NCBI GenBank assembly: GCA_905250885.1
Contig: CAJNOQ010000733.1
Span: 1 to 42,285 of the forward strand
Reading direction: 5' to 3'
DNA: 42,285 nt
Source of the DNA: Didymodactylos carnosus
Taxonomy: Eukaryota; Rotifera; Eurotatoria; Philodinida; Philodinidae
Shown here: piece after piece, positions 1 through 11,249 of the stretch
How positions within the stretch are numbered: position 1 is the stretch's first letter
Layout of the letters: the number at the start of each line of letters is the position of its first letter
Notes under the pieces: model-generated
The model's database searches: none
Seen by the model: only the letters and a program-made list of their open reading frames with translations
What the model was told of the DNA's origin: nothing
Made by a program: the position numbers and the translations under genes

Positions 1-300
1 TTTAAAACCCAACTCTCATGCCATTAGAAAGAGGATCATGAAAAACCTATAAAAAGATGGTTCATGAAATTTTAGTTCACTCATAAAGCTAAAGTCCGCT
101 TGCTCTAGCAAAAAATGCCCACTGTGCATCTTTTCTTTTATAACTCTAAGAATTTCTACTCCGAGAAAAATGGTGACACACGTTTTTGTAGAGAATTAAA
201 TGGCGCATCGTTTAAAAAAAGGTTTGAGCAGATTGCACGAAAAATGATGGAGTTATCGCAAAAACAAAAAAGGGGCATTTGACCTGGGACACCCGATATT

Positions 301-594
301 TACGTCAACTCGTTTAAAAATTTGTTCTTTTTTCCTTATTATTTATTTGATAAATCCATCGTTTCACAGATCCCGGAGATCGTTGTTGATCTCACATTTT
401 TCGTGAATAAACATGGTATTAACCATGAAGTTGTATCAGTTCGTCTGAGTAAATTCATACGGCAAACATTGCATCTCTAGAAGAACATTATGAAAAATGT
501 AAGATCAAAAACGATCTCCGGGATCTGTGAAACGATGGATTTATCAAACAAAAAATAATAAGGAAAAAAACAAATTTTTAAACGAGTTGACATA
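301..594. repeat. Foldback (inverted-repeat) element, about 294 bp
   Basis: The left arm (301-403) and right arm (490-594) are near-perfect reverse complements of each other, differing by a few substitutions and small indels in A/T runs. Both contain the shared core tcccggagatcgtt / aacgatctccggga. The arms enclose an 86-nt spacer that itself has a small perfect hairpin, catggt-atta-accatg, at 412-427. There is no coding capacity. The layout fits a non-autonomous foldback/MITE-type DNA element. I see no clear target-site duplication, so the ends are approximate. Confidence 0.75.
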
Positions 595-1755
595 CATAAT
601 AGCAGAAAAAGAAAAATATTAAACGCGCTAACAAATATAGAATAAAGAACGAGAAGTATTAAAACATGATTAGTTTCGAGAGTTAGTGTGTGTGATTTTA
701 TACTTAAATAACATTAATAAATGTGAAACAGATAATTGTATATTAGTGGAATCCGTCTTCTTTTCATTCTTTTTCTGTTGATTTCCAACAAATTAATTGT
801 TAAACTCAAACAACACAAATGATCAAATTAATAAAAAGACAAAAAAATTGCCTCGCTTATTAAACAAGAGTTGCAGTTAATTTCGCTATATCTTTTATGA
901 CTATATGTTTGCTCTTTCTAGAAAAAACTTATAGTAAAAAGCCTGCCTTCATCCTTCATATTTGACTGACACACGATTTTGGCAGAATTTGACTACTTTA
1001 AAATGCCAATCTCAAAGTTAAGTGTACACTTATAAATGAGACCGAAAATTGTTATTACAATTACTGCCAATCGGCTAGAATGAAAAGAAGAATTTTGAAC
1101 ATGCAGTTTTTCAGAACTTATTCCCTCAGCAATTACGATTTCCATTACTTGTAGAAAATCTTCTATATACACAACAAGTGTCCATGAAAATAAAAATAAT
1201 GTGGTTGATTATTAATTTTCTTAAAAGAACAGATCTCAAAAATGAACCAATCAAGTTCTGGCTTTGTACCTTAAATATGGGGCAATTCTAATTTGAACTT
1301 TTTCAATTACTTATGCTCGACTTCCTAGAGCGATGAATGAACGTGGGTTTTGTATATCTGTATTTCTAGATGTTGGTGTGTCAAGATGAGATGCGAATAA
1401 CTGCCACTTGTTCAATACATGACAAGTGAGAATGATATAGTAAACTATGGATGGGTGGCTTAATGATTCCTTTTATTTTCTCGTTCAATTCTACCACACG
1501 TTTGTTTGTACACTATAATCCTCTTCACATTTTATCTGCAAAGAAGAGAGTGGGCTCCATTCGAGTGATAACATTACTACCATTACACAGATGAATGTCT
1601 AAAAACTTGTATTTAACCAGTCTGTACCACCAATTGATACTTCGTTTTCTTCTTTACTTTTTGTAAATAGTTTCGTTTCTTCTACCGTGTATGGCTCATC
1701 TTCTCTTTCTGTTTCACAGTCTCTGGCTATTGTCTCACCTGTGACTGCTCCTGTG
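595..1755. other. AT-rich stretch with no recognised gene
   Basis: I see no convincing coding exon, RNA gene or strong repeat here. The last few hundred bases may hold further decayed 5' sequence of the retroelement that follows, but the similarity is too weak to set a border. Confidence 0.4.
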
Positions 1756-3180
1756 TCTCTTTTTCCCTAGACTTGCTTTTGGCGACCTGCGTTGTCGTCC
1801 TCTGAACTTTGAATTTTCAAGTTCTTGATACTCTATCTGCTATTTATCAACTACTGATCCTTCTGAAGCAGCAAAAATTTGGACTCTTTAAGTAAACAGC
1901 TGCATTGAGCGTCTTGTGCCTTTGAAAAAAATTAAATTAATCATGAAACCCACTATTGAACATATCTCTCTATCAAAACTTACTAGAAAATATATGCAAA
2001 AACAAAATCGTAGTTTCAGAATATGGAAAGTTAGAAAGACAGTTGATAGTCATGCTATTTTTAACTTCTTACGAAACAAAGTTTTATAATCGCTGCGTGA
2101 TGATCATAAAAGACGACAATTTAAACGGATACTTTCTCTTTTTTTCGGATCCAACGCGTTTCTGGTCAAGTTTAAAAAAGTTTCCTTCTGGGAAAACGGA
2201 ACTTTTCTTAAGACAGATTCTGCAACTGACGTTGAAAAGTTAGTTCAAGAGAAAGTCAGTCGTATCGGCACTTGGTGTGAGAGAACATTGACAAATATTC
2301 ATGGACATATGTTTGTTTAGATCCTAAATTCGAATTTGATCTATCTTTTTCTCTCAGTAATAAACCTTTGAAAATATGTCTTAAATATGTCGGCATATGT
2401 CTTATGATCTAAAATGGACAATTCATATAAACAAAACAGCTTCATCTTGTAGACGTATGTTAGGCGCTGTTAATAGAGTTTTTCGTGATGCGCCTCCTTC
2501 TCTTAAACTACACCTCTATAAGTCTTACGTAAGTTCTAAAATTGACTGCTGTTCTGCGATTGATGACACTGGTTTTAGCACTCATACAGAGTCGCTGAAG
2601 CTCTTCAGTGCTTTGCTGCTAGAATCATTATTAGAAATTTTAACCATCAAAATGGCAGCCGCGGTACAGTTAAAAAACTTGATCTCCTTGATATGAAATT
2701 AGGCGTCTTTACTTTCGATTAATCAATTTCTATCGTTTACTCAATAATTACTCTTTACTTAGTTTTTCTACTACCAGGGCATCGGATCGTAATAATTTTC
2801 TTTCTCGCTGCGTCACGGTCTCTTTTACTGACCTCGAAACCGTGGAATCATCTTTCTTTTGGCAAACATCGGTTGACTGGAACACTATTGAATGACTCTC
2901 TTGCAAACGCTTCCAGCTTACATCTCTTTAAACTTAATTTACGTGGACTTTTTACATTGTTGATTTTCTTTTTCTTTTTGTTACTCTCAACGTCCTATAT
3001 ATGAACGTCTACTCTATTATTTCAAACTTACTTCATTTCTCTAGAGGTATATTTTATTTTTAGCGTGTTTATACAGCAGGATTTCTCGTTTCAAGCATTT
3101 TGTATTAGCTGTGTTTTTTCTACTTGTGTTATTGAGTATTCATGATCATTGTGTCAATAAATTGAATTAAACTGAACTAG
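1756..3180 (+). mobile_element. Decayed non-LTR retrotransposon (LINE) 3' part
   Basis: Translation fragments in all three forward frames match, in the right order, the layout of a LINE ORF2. From 1918 comes the linker before the reverse transcriptase: VPLKK, then a basic segment to about 2090, then DPTRFWSSLKK at about 2149-2181 after a frame change. At 2245-2315 is the helix after the palm (LVQEKVSRIGTWCERT). At 2365-2440 is the thumb sequence KYVGIC, which shifts frame into SYDLKWTIHINKT, followed by CRRMLGAVNRVF and LKLHLYKSYVSSKIDCCSAI. At about 2720-2940 is the C-terminal tail with FYRLL and WN. The palm with its catalytic YADD box is missing between about 2240 and 2250, apparently deleted. 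At least three frame changes and several stops are present. The 3' end is probably the AT-rich simple tail at 3158-3178, ending in ttgaattaaactgaac. The copy is inactive and its 5' end is not resolved. Confidence 0.75.
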
Positions 3181-3582
3181 TTTCTATTCTGTACGCCACC
3201 TGAATGGAAAATCTCTTTATTTAGTTTAAAAGAAGGTGCTAAACTTTGAAAAACAAAGAATATACCATCAGTGAAGAAGGTGAATGGATGAATTTATTCA
3301 CAATAAGTGAGAGATTATTATAGGTACTTGACCTTCAGCACAATGAGCCTTTACAAGCAAATAATCAAATAAAAAAACCTAAATATGTATTTCAATAAAA
3401 TAGATAAGATAAATAAAGGCAATAACTGGCCAATATCTACAAAATTTTCATGTCAGGGCAAGGTACTAAATTGTGCTATCTAATTGGCAACTGTTGTTTA
3501 TCAAAAATAATATCTTGCAATTCTATTTCAGACTATCGATATATTTTTTTGTATATGTTTCACGATTTTCGTGTATTTCTAA
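3181..3582. other. Short intergenic region upstream of NEDD1
   Basis: This is an AT-rich spacer between the retroelement tail and the NEDD1 start. It should contain the promoter and 5' UTR of NEDD1, but no specific element can be recognised. An in-frame stop at 3580-3582, directly before the ATG, supports a start at 3583. A pyrimidine-rich acceptor-like site at about 3530 (ttctatttcag) could mark a 5' UTR intron. Confidence 0.35.
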
Positions 3583-6500
3583 ATGTTAGCAACATGTTCG
3601 AATGTGTTACAAATCTGGAATACCAATGATTATTCACTACTATCAGAATATAGCGGAGTAGACAATGGAGATGTTCTCAAATGTGTTGATTGGAAAAAAG
3701 ATGATTGTATCCTTTTCAAGGGTGTTTTTCGTATCTCTCTCTCTCAACCGTTAGATGTAGCAACACTTATTCTACATTTATTAGCACAGTGTTTGTATTC
3801 ACTCTAGAAGAAAAGTTGTATGATGAATATCTAATGCATTATTTTGATTTTGCTTTTTGAAACTGTTTTATAAATTGAGTAGCCTTTTCTTCTACTGTTG
3901 TTTATCAAATTCTCTGAAAAGAAAAAGTTATGTCATCTTTTTTTAGTGAAACTGTTTTTTCTTAACTGTTCTTTTTACAGCTAATTATTTAGCATATACA
4001 TATAAAAGTAGTGGAAAAGTCCATTTATATGATATACAACAGAATACAGCCGTTGAATTAGCAGAAGTAAGTCATACGTTTCAATTTTATCTGCAGTATT
4101 TAATAGCATATGTTTTTTTAAAGACAAAAGCTCAATGGTGTTCATTTAGTTTATCGGGCAAATTATTAGCTATATCAAATAAAGATGGCTATTGTAATAT
4201 TTGGGATACCAAGTTTGGAAAAATAACTCACAATTTCAATGTAAGTTATTTGGTAAATCTAGAAAATGACGATTGATCACGTGATTAGTCCAATTCTTTC
4301 TGTTCTAAATGTTAGTGCACGAAAGTGCCGTAGTTTGTAGTTTTACTTTCTCTCTTTTAAAACTGACTTTTGCGTATCTAGAGTGTTGATTCGTCATCAA
4401 TTGAATGTATCTGTTGGTCTCAAGATAGTTACTTGGCATGTGGTACAATATCCGGAAATGTTTTCTTATATAATACAGTTACAAAACAACTATTCGCCGC
4501 GTTCACACATAAACAAGGAACAACAGATAAAGTACGTTTTTATTCAAATTCTTCTGTTGCCTTTTCATACTGCTCTACCCTGTTTTTTAGTTATCCGCTA
4601 TAACATCGATTAAATGGTCTCCGCATAAAGATCTGATCGCCACAACATCAACAAATGGTATTTTATCATTATGGAATTATCGTCTCAAAGAATGCATAAT
4701 CAAAATAACAACACACAAAGCCCCAGCTACCGATCTTGTATTTTCACCCACTCACGATTCATTCATGGTTGTTAGTGGAATGGATACATCAGTAGCGTGT
4801 ATCGATGTACAAACACAAAAGTAAGACCCATTTTTAATATTTAAAATAAAAGAGGAGTTATGCGACAAAGTTTACGAAGGGTTGTGTCTGCTGTGGTCAC
4901 TGGAACTTAAATTATGTTGTTAAAAAGTTGCAACTCTTTTGTACTCTAAGGCTTCAGTGTGTGTGAGATAGAAAGAGCACGGATAAGATGTTTTAAAATG
5001 GTAAGGGAAAACAGTTTCCAGAGGTGCAGAATCTTCCAAAAAATAAAAAATTTTCCCACCCACGAAAATTTTCAAAAAACTCCCCAGCATAGTACTTTTC
5101 AAAAATTTCCCCACCCGCGCGGGTGCGCACGAGGAAGATTATGCACCTCTGACAGTTTCTTTTATCTATCGAGTGGTCCAGATATAATGGGTGTTTTTTG
5201 TTTTCTGTACTTCCCCATACAGTCTCAACCTTTTCGGAATATTTTTTAACCAAAAGATGCGCCGTGAAAGTCTCAACGAAACCATACCTAAACTTCAATT
5301 TCAGAACTTTAATCAAGAAAACTATACAAATTATACAAAAGACACAAAAAATGAAAACTTTTTAAAGTCAAAAACGATTTCCTGTATTAACGTTTTGAAA
5401 GTAAGAAAACCTAAATCAGCCATTATGTAGCCCTCACCTCATGTCACGCAACAGAAAACAAAAAACACCCATTATATCTGGACTACTCGATATTCTGATA
5501 GGCGAGTGTATCTGCTTTTTAGACAATATAAAAGAATTTTATCATTGAAATGATTAACTACCGTTACTCACAATTAGTTTTCGTTTTTCATTCATCTAAG
5601 AAGTGTAGCGTCTATTCCGATATAGTTACCATTTATGGAGAAATATGCTAAGCCCATCTTACTTTGTTTTTTGCCGTTATTAGTTTCAATTCTCTAACGT
5701 GCTATTCTGATGCATTTCAAGACGTTCAATGTTTTGTCTCAGGATATTTGAAAATGAATAGTGAAAAAAGTATAACTGACGTATGTCAATGAGTCATTTT
5801 GAGATAGTATGATTAAAAAAAGAAAATTTGAAGAAAGAACAGCTGCACATACAATATGTCTGTGTCACGTGTTAAAAAAAACGTTCTTACTATTATAGAT
5901 GCCCATTCAGTATTGAGCAAAAACATGTCTTCCGTGTCTAAAAGAAATTACTGCATTATTGTACAACAAAATAAGGACTCTGGTATAGAAAAAATTTGTT
6001 TAATCATGAGAGTTATATTTTTTAAGAAATATTCATTTGTGTCACGCGACTGGTTTTACTAACTTTTCTCGTTTTATTTGTTCTATAGGTTATTATCATC
6101 CATTCCGTTGAATGCTCCATTAACATCGGTCGATTTTCATAGAGAAGGCTCAATTATTGCTTGTGGCACATTAGGACATGGTACCTACATTTTAGATCTA
6201 AGAGATATGCGAAAAATAATGAATACATTAGTGAATGATCAACATAAGAACGTTTATGCAGTCAAGTATGAGATGCAAACACAATTCAATAGTAACACCT
6301 TGCCATCTAGATCAAAAACTACCACACCAGTCCTAGACACAACAGCACAACAACAAGAAGTAGGTATGTCAGACACTACGCCTAAAGGTCTCTGGTGTTT
6401 TTTGTTATATTTTTAGAAAAATCTGAGTACTTTTGGCTCATTAGCTCAAAAACGCACAAGACACACATCATCATCATCTGTTTCAACACCAACAACAGAA

Positions 6501-7547
6501 ACAGCACCGACTTTACCGGTTCAACGCACAACACAGCATTACGCTACACAACCACGAGCAACACGTTCAACATCCCAAATTTATCGAAATGGTGGAAGTA
6601 TATCGAATGCGAATAGTAGCACGATAAATGATACTCAAGATGGACGAGCGAAAAGTAAGAAAAACTGCTGCTATTTTCGACACTCTATTAGATACAATCG
6701 TGCAATAAATTAACACGTTCATTATGATCTGTCTTTAGCACCTACACCGATAACGCCCACAAGAAGACGTAAGCATTTATTTTTTCAATAGTATGTGTTT
6801 TTAATTAAGTTCTACTATTCTAGATACAGAAAAAATACAACCAAATCATCTAAATGAATCTAGTTCTATTAGTAAAGTAAGTTGAACTTAAAAGATTTAA
6901 AACTGTACTGTTATATCGCTATAATATACACGATGAAGTTCTCCAAAGTATAACTTAAAAACTTTTAAGAGACATAATGAACACATATTGTTCTATTAAT
7001 TCTAGTCTAATTCAACAATTTCAATAAAAAACAGTTCGATGAACTTTAGTGATTTTCTTCAAATATGTGGTGTTTCATCTGGTCCACAACAGGTCACAAA
7101 TGGTCATTGTATGTGTATTTACAGGAGTTCTTTATTTTTATAACATGGTACAAGTCTCACTATCTGTCTTTTTCTATTTTATTTCAGCTTCCACTGACAC
7201 AGTAACTCCAACAATGGTAACAATAGGTAACAATGACGAGCAACATGATTTAAGGCAATTATTAGAAAAATATGCCAATGATATTAAAGAGGAAATGAGA
7301 GAAGAAATTGAAAAACAAAAATTAGCAAATCAAACATTTTATTTTGTTGAATTACAGAAACTCAGGGTAATTATAGCTAAAACAAAATATTTTTGTTCAT
7401 GTGAACAAAAAAATATTTATTTTTCTATTGCTTTAGTATGAGATGCGTGATTTATTTGAATCTTATTCATTAAACCAAGAACTTGTCGATGAATTAGAAC
7501 GTTTACGCGCAGAAAATAAACGTTTAAGAAAATTACAGCCAAAATAA
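3583..7547 (+). CDS. NEDD1: NEDD1-like WD40 centrosomal protein (gamma-tubulin targeting)
   Basis: Twelve exons join in phase: 3583-3706, 3981-4066, 4124-4240, 4382-4531, 4591-4820, 6089-6359, 6417-6654, 6739-6768, 6824-6876, 7006-7108, 7188-7366, 7437-7547. They give 563 residues; human NEDD1 has 660. Residues 1 to about 325 form a WD40 propeller (VLQIWNTND, YCNIWDTKFGK, ILSLWNYR, HKAPATDLVFSP, LNAPLTSVDF). A Ser/Thr-rich linker follows (about 327-475). The C-terminal coiled coil (about 480-563) ends in LFESYSLNQELVDELERL and AENKRLRK, closely like the end of animal NEDD1, which binds gamma-tubulin. In the family this protein recruits gamma-tubulin ring complexes to centrosomes and spindles. 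The WD40 part and tail are clear; splice sites in the poorly conserved linker (exons 7-10) rest on phase and GT/AG alone. Intron 5 (4821-6088) is unusually long because of inserted repeats. Confidence 0.93.
5016..5155. repeat. GC-rich hairpin repeat in NEDD1 intron 5
   Basis: ccagaggtgcagaatcttcc at 5018-5037 pairs with the reverse-complementary segment at about 5133-5152. Between them are AAAATTTTCCCACCC-type motifs in two copies and the palindrome acccgcgcgggt (5113-5124), which is strikingly GC-rich for this window. It has no coding potential. It looks like a small foldback element or a fragment of one. Confidence 0.55.
5167..5492. mobile_element. MITE-like element in NEDD1 intron 5, 42-bp terminal inverted repeats
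   Basis: The left terminal repeat 5167-5208 (tatcgagtggtccagatata...) and right terminal repeat 5451-5492 (...tatctggactactcgata) are reverse complements with one mismatch over 42 nt. The element is 326 bp long and flanked by TA at both edges, as expected of a TA-target element of the Tc1/mariner class. That class assignment is inference. The internal ORF at 5191-5430 is not recognisable and is probably chance. It lies wholly inside an intron, so it should be removed on splicing. Confidence 0.65.
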
Positions 7548-8007
7548 TAGAACAAACTTTTTCCTTAATCAATGAAGTGCAGTGCATATGGAAAAGATTT
7601 CTAAGCCGTATTTTGGTTTTCTTTGTAATTAATACTGTCTCTCGCTCTCTCACTCTATATTGGACAATTTTTTTATAGAATTTAATCGCTTGGTGCTGTC
7701 TGTACTAACTGCTTTATACGATTTTCTTTTCATATGTTTGTACATAACTAAACTTCGTTTATATTATTTTTTTAATATCTCACTTCAATAAGAAAATGTT
7801 TCCAAGAATAGAAGTTTTTCAACTTTATTCATATACACTTTATTCTTCCAGAATATAAACAGAATAAATTCTTATTATTATATTCTAAAATTTAAATTAT
7901 CGAATAATAGAGAATCAGTTCTATGTTTTTTCATTTATTTTTTCTCTAATATTTTAAATTTACATTCACTGTATTGTAGATAAAATCGAGCCATTTAAAA
8001 TAGTAAA
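7548..8007. other. NEDD1 3' UTR / TRABD promoter interval
   Basis: These 460 AT-rich bases separate two head-to-tail genes. An AATAAA box at about 7862 could be the NEDD1 polyadenylation signal. No other element is recognisable. Confidence 0.4.
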
Positions 8008-9926
8008 ATGGAAACGTATATACCAGATGGGGAAACAGTTGAAAAACAGAGTAAGATTGTTTTTTTTTTGTCAATATTTTGCTTGATGAGATACTACATT
8101 TTTACTTCTTCTTTAGACGAAGAACAACAGCAAACTGCTTCATTATCCACTTCAACTACAAAACCTCAACCAACAACATTAAGAACAACATTTGAATCAG
8201 TAAAACCGCCTACAGTTATTAGATCGGTGCCAATAGCATCATCTCGTTCAATCTATTCTCTATTGCCAAAACCACGATCGATTCCGATTCGTGTAGAAAA
8301 TCCACAATTACCTGAAACAGTTACCGTTCTCAAAGATCCGAATACAAATGGAACAATTTATCTTATTGGCACTGCTCATTTCAGGTGTGTTGATACTGTG
8401 AATGTCAAATTGAGTATGAAACTTGTTTATCAGCTAAGATTGTTCAAACACATGTTTGAAGCATTGATAAACATTTTCAACGTGTATTTTATATTTTAGT
8501 GAAAAAAGTCAACGAGATGTCGCTGAAGTATGTACGTTAGTTCGGTTAATTTTAAACGTATTACTAATTTACTTAGATATTTTCATTTTTATCCAGGTAA
8601 TTCAATTAACTCAACCGGATATTGTTATGGTTGAATTATGTAAAAGTCGCGTAAATGTTTTATCGCTAGATGAACAAACACTAATGAAAGAAGCAACAGA
8701 AATGAATTTGCAAAAACTTCGGGCACTCATCAAATCGGTCTGTTTACTAGTTGATTTTCTATTACAATTAGTTGATTTAGAAACTTTGTTTTTCTATTTG
8801 CAGAACGGTGTTATCCATGGTGTAATCCATGTATTATTGCTAAGTATGACAGCACATTTAACGAAAGAATTAGGCATGGCACCTGGAGGTGAATTTAGAG
8901 CGGCATTTCGAGAAGTAAGTCATACATAAATGTTTTTTCTCCTCAAATATATACATTATTGGATACATGATCATGTAGTCATTAGCAAATTGACCATTGT
9001 TCATGTTGTTCTAGGCTAAAAAGATTCCAAATTGTGGCATTATTCTGGGAGATCGTCCAGTTACTATAACACTGAAACGTGCCATTAATTCCTTAACATG
9101 GTGGAAAAAAGTGAAGTTAGCATGGTCCTTATGTACATCAAAAGAGAAAATAACGTAAGTATGAAATTTTAAGAAATAATTAGATATTTAAGTAAAAATT
9201 TGTTAATATAAAACTTTCGATATCATCGTCAAACTAAATAGGATATATTGAACTGTTAGTTTATTTTACGATTGTATCTGGTGAGATTCTGCCATTATTC
9301 AAACGGTGACTTTACAACTAAATGAAAAACATTTACTCTACTTTTATAATTCATTACACTAGTTAATTTTTAAAAATTTATAATTGTAGAAGTGAAGATG
9401 TTGAAAAGTGTATGCAACAGGATATGTTAGAGCGTCTTCTATTAGAAATGAGTGGTGATTATCCAGAATTATCTCGTGTATTCGTTGAAGAACGTGATCA
9501 GTTTTTAGCCTATTCATTAAAAAAATGTGCACAACCCATACCAATTGAAACAACAGCAGATGGTAAATAATGCATGTAATCTATTTTTTTAATACTTGTA
9601 AATGCTGATTATTTTAGGTTTTGTTCCGTCGACTGTTGTCGGTGTTGTTGGAATTGGTCATGTGCCGGGTATTGTTAAGAATTGGGATAAAAATCTGGAT
9701 GTATCACAGTTAATGAGGTAAGTAGTAGTACTCGTCTCATATTCCTTTTTTATACTAACTTGTCATTGTTTTTTTAAGTATTGATCCTTCCTCCTCATCA
9801 ACTTTATCTGTAAAAACGTCATCAGCAGTAATGAAGCGTGATTATGGTTCAATGGCGTTGAAAGTGGCATGTTTTGGTGCAATATTTGCTGCTATATTCC
9901 ATTTTGCTAAAATTCGATTACGTTAG
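8008..9926 (+). CDS. TRABD: TraB domain-containing protein (TRABD-like)
   Basis: Nine exons join in phase: 8008-8050, 8117-8384, 8500-8527, 8597-8737, 8804-8914, 9015-9154, 9390-9562, 9618-9717, 9779-9926. They give 383 residues; human TRABD has about 376. The N-terminal ~85 residues are Gln/Thr/Ser-rich and poorly conserved. The TraB domain then runs to about residue 320: LPETVTVL, IYLIGTAHF (GxxH motif, 99-102), DIVMVELCKSRV, LGMAPGGEFRAAF, ILGDRP, LKRAINSLTWWKKVKLAW, DVEKC, and VVGIGHVPGI (second GxxH, 313-316). Paired GxxH motifs plus a Glu are the predicted metal/catalytic signature of the TraB/TIKI group. The last ~22 residues form a hydrophobic helix ending in basic residues, suggesting a tail anchor in an organelle membrane. 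Its molecular role is not settled in the family. The exon 4 donor is a weak GTCTGT, but it gives perfect phase and homology. Confidence 0.95.
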
Positions 9927-10074
9927 AAATAGAGAATTGTCGACACACTTTTCGGTACGGTTCGGAACTTTAATTTTTGTTACCTATTGAGACACTTAAA
10001 ATATTTTGTTTCAAACGTCAGATTGTGGAGAAGAAAATACGATGGTTTTTAGCATCGCGGAATGTTTATCTGAG

Positions 10075-11249
10075 TCGCTACATTTGAACAGAGATCCAGA
10101 ACATCTTGATTTATAAAGAAATTATTTTTCTACAATCTGACATTTAAATCAAACATTTTGAGCGAAATATTGGTAGGGAGAGTATGAAGTACCGAATGAT
10201 ATTAAAACAAGTACCTGCAATTTTCTAGTTGGAAAGATGAAGTCTGAAGATAATTTGAAAAGTTATGTAATATGGGAAATATTCCATTTTTTTCTTTGTT
10301 AAGAGACCAAAACTATTTTTGTCTCAATTTTTATTTTTATTTTATCTGGTATTTATTTGAATTATGGGAGAGATTTAAAACCGCTTTTCATTTGTATATT
10401 CATGTACAATGCTCTGCAAAATAAACAAGAAAAATATGGCAGTGTCGAAACTCATTTCTCAATAGATATTTTGCTACTCCACTGTATAGAATAGATGACG
10501 TTTATTCTGTAAAAAACATGGAATTCACAAGGCGAGATTATTAAAAAGCTGAATCTCGTGATACTATATATTTTTCAGAAAACGGAAGTGAAAATGTTGG
10601 ACGTGTGTTTTTATAGTTTTAGCAGCAAAAAAGTCAAAAAACGTGTTTTTACATAGTTGAATGTACAAAGGTATACGTATAACCATGATTTGAAACATGT
10701 CTGAAAAAGTTGATATTTCAAAGGAATCGAACATTGTGTAATATATGTATATGCGAAGTATCTTGTTTTCTGATTCTTCCTCAGATGTAGCACTATGAAA
10801 TTAAAAAAAGCAGAGCAAAACACAAAATGACAAGATTGTGTTTATAGCTAACCCGATATCTTGTCTCTGACGAGAGAAACAGTGTACATAGAAATCATTA
10901 AGTTACGATAGATGAGTAAAATATAAGCCAAACCGAGTAAATAAGACGTGAGGGGAGAAATAATAAAATTGTATCTGTGAGTGAAAAGTAGATGTACATG
11001 AGATATGCGTTGCGTAGGTGACATTTTAACTCAGATATCACTCACGTCCCATATTACATAACTTTTCACATTCTCTTTAGACTTCATCTTTCCAACTGAG
11101 AATTGCAGGTATTTGTTTCAATACCACTCGGTACTTCATACTTTCTCTATCGATATTTCGCTCAAAATGTTTGATTTAAATGTCAGATTGTAGAAAAATA
11201 ATTTCTCTATAAATCAAAGTGTGTTGGATCTCTATTTAAGTGTAACGCA
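10075..11249. mobile_element. Non-autonomous DNA element with ~203-bp terminal inverted repeats
   Basis: Arm 10075-10277 is the reverse complement of arm 11047-11249, by eye well above 80% identical, with landmark blocks such as ttctacaatctgacatttaa and ttggaaagatgaagtct in both. The central ~770 bp are AT-rich with only short chance ORFs, so no transposase is encoded. The ends read gctacatttgaa / ttaagtgtaac, which do not identify a superfamily for me. The element starts about 150 bp after the TRABD stop codon and may have inserted in or near its 3' UTR. Confidence 0.75.

Noticed and set aside
4383-4613. 76-aa ORF in NEDD1
   Set aside because: It is out of frame with the WD40 exon 4382-4531, whose true frame reads SVDSSSIECICWSQ.
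5191-5430. 79-aa ORF inside the intron 5 MITE
   Set aside because: Asn/Lys/Phe-rich with no transposase motif and too short; likely chance.
8008-8499. TRABD exon 1 to 2 read as one 163-codon ORF
   Set aside because: The stretch 8051-8116 has a clear donor (gtaaga) and acceptor (tctttag) and non-conserved hydrophobic translation; it is an intron that happens to stay open. The same applies to readthrough past 8384.
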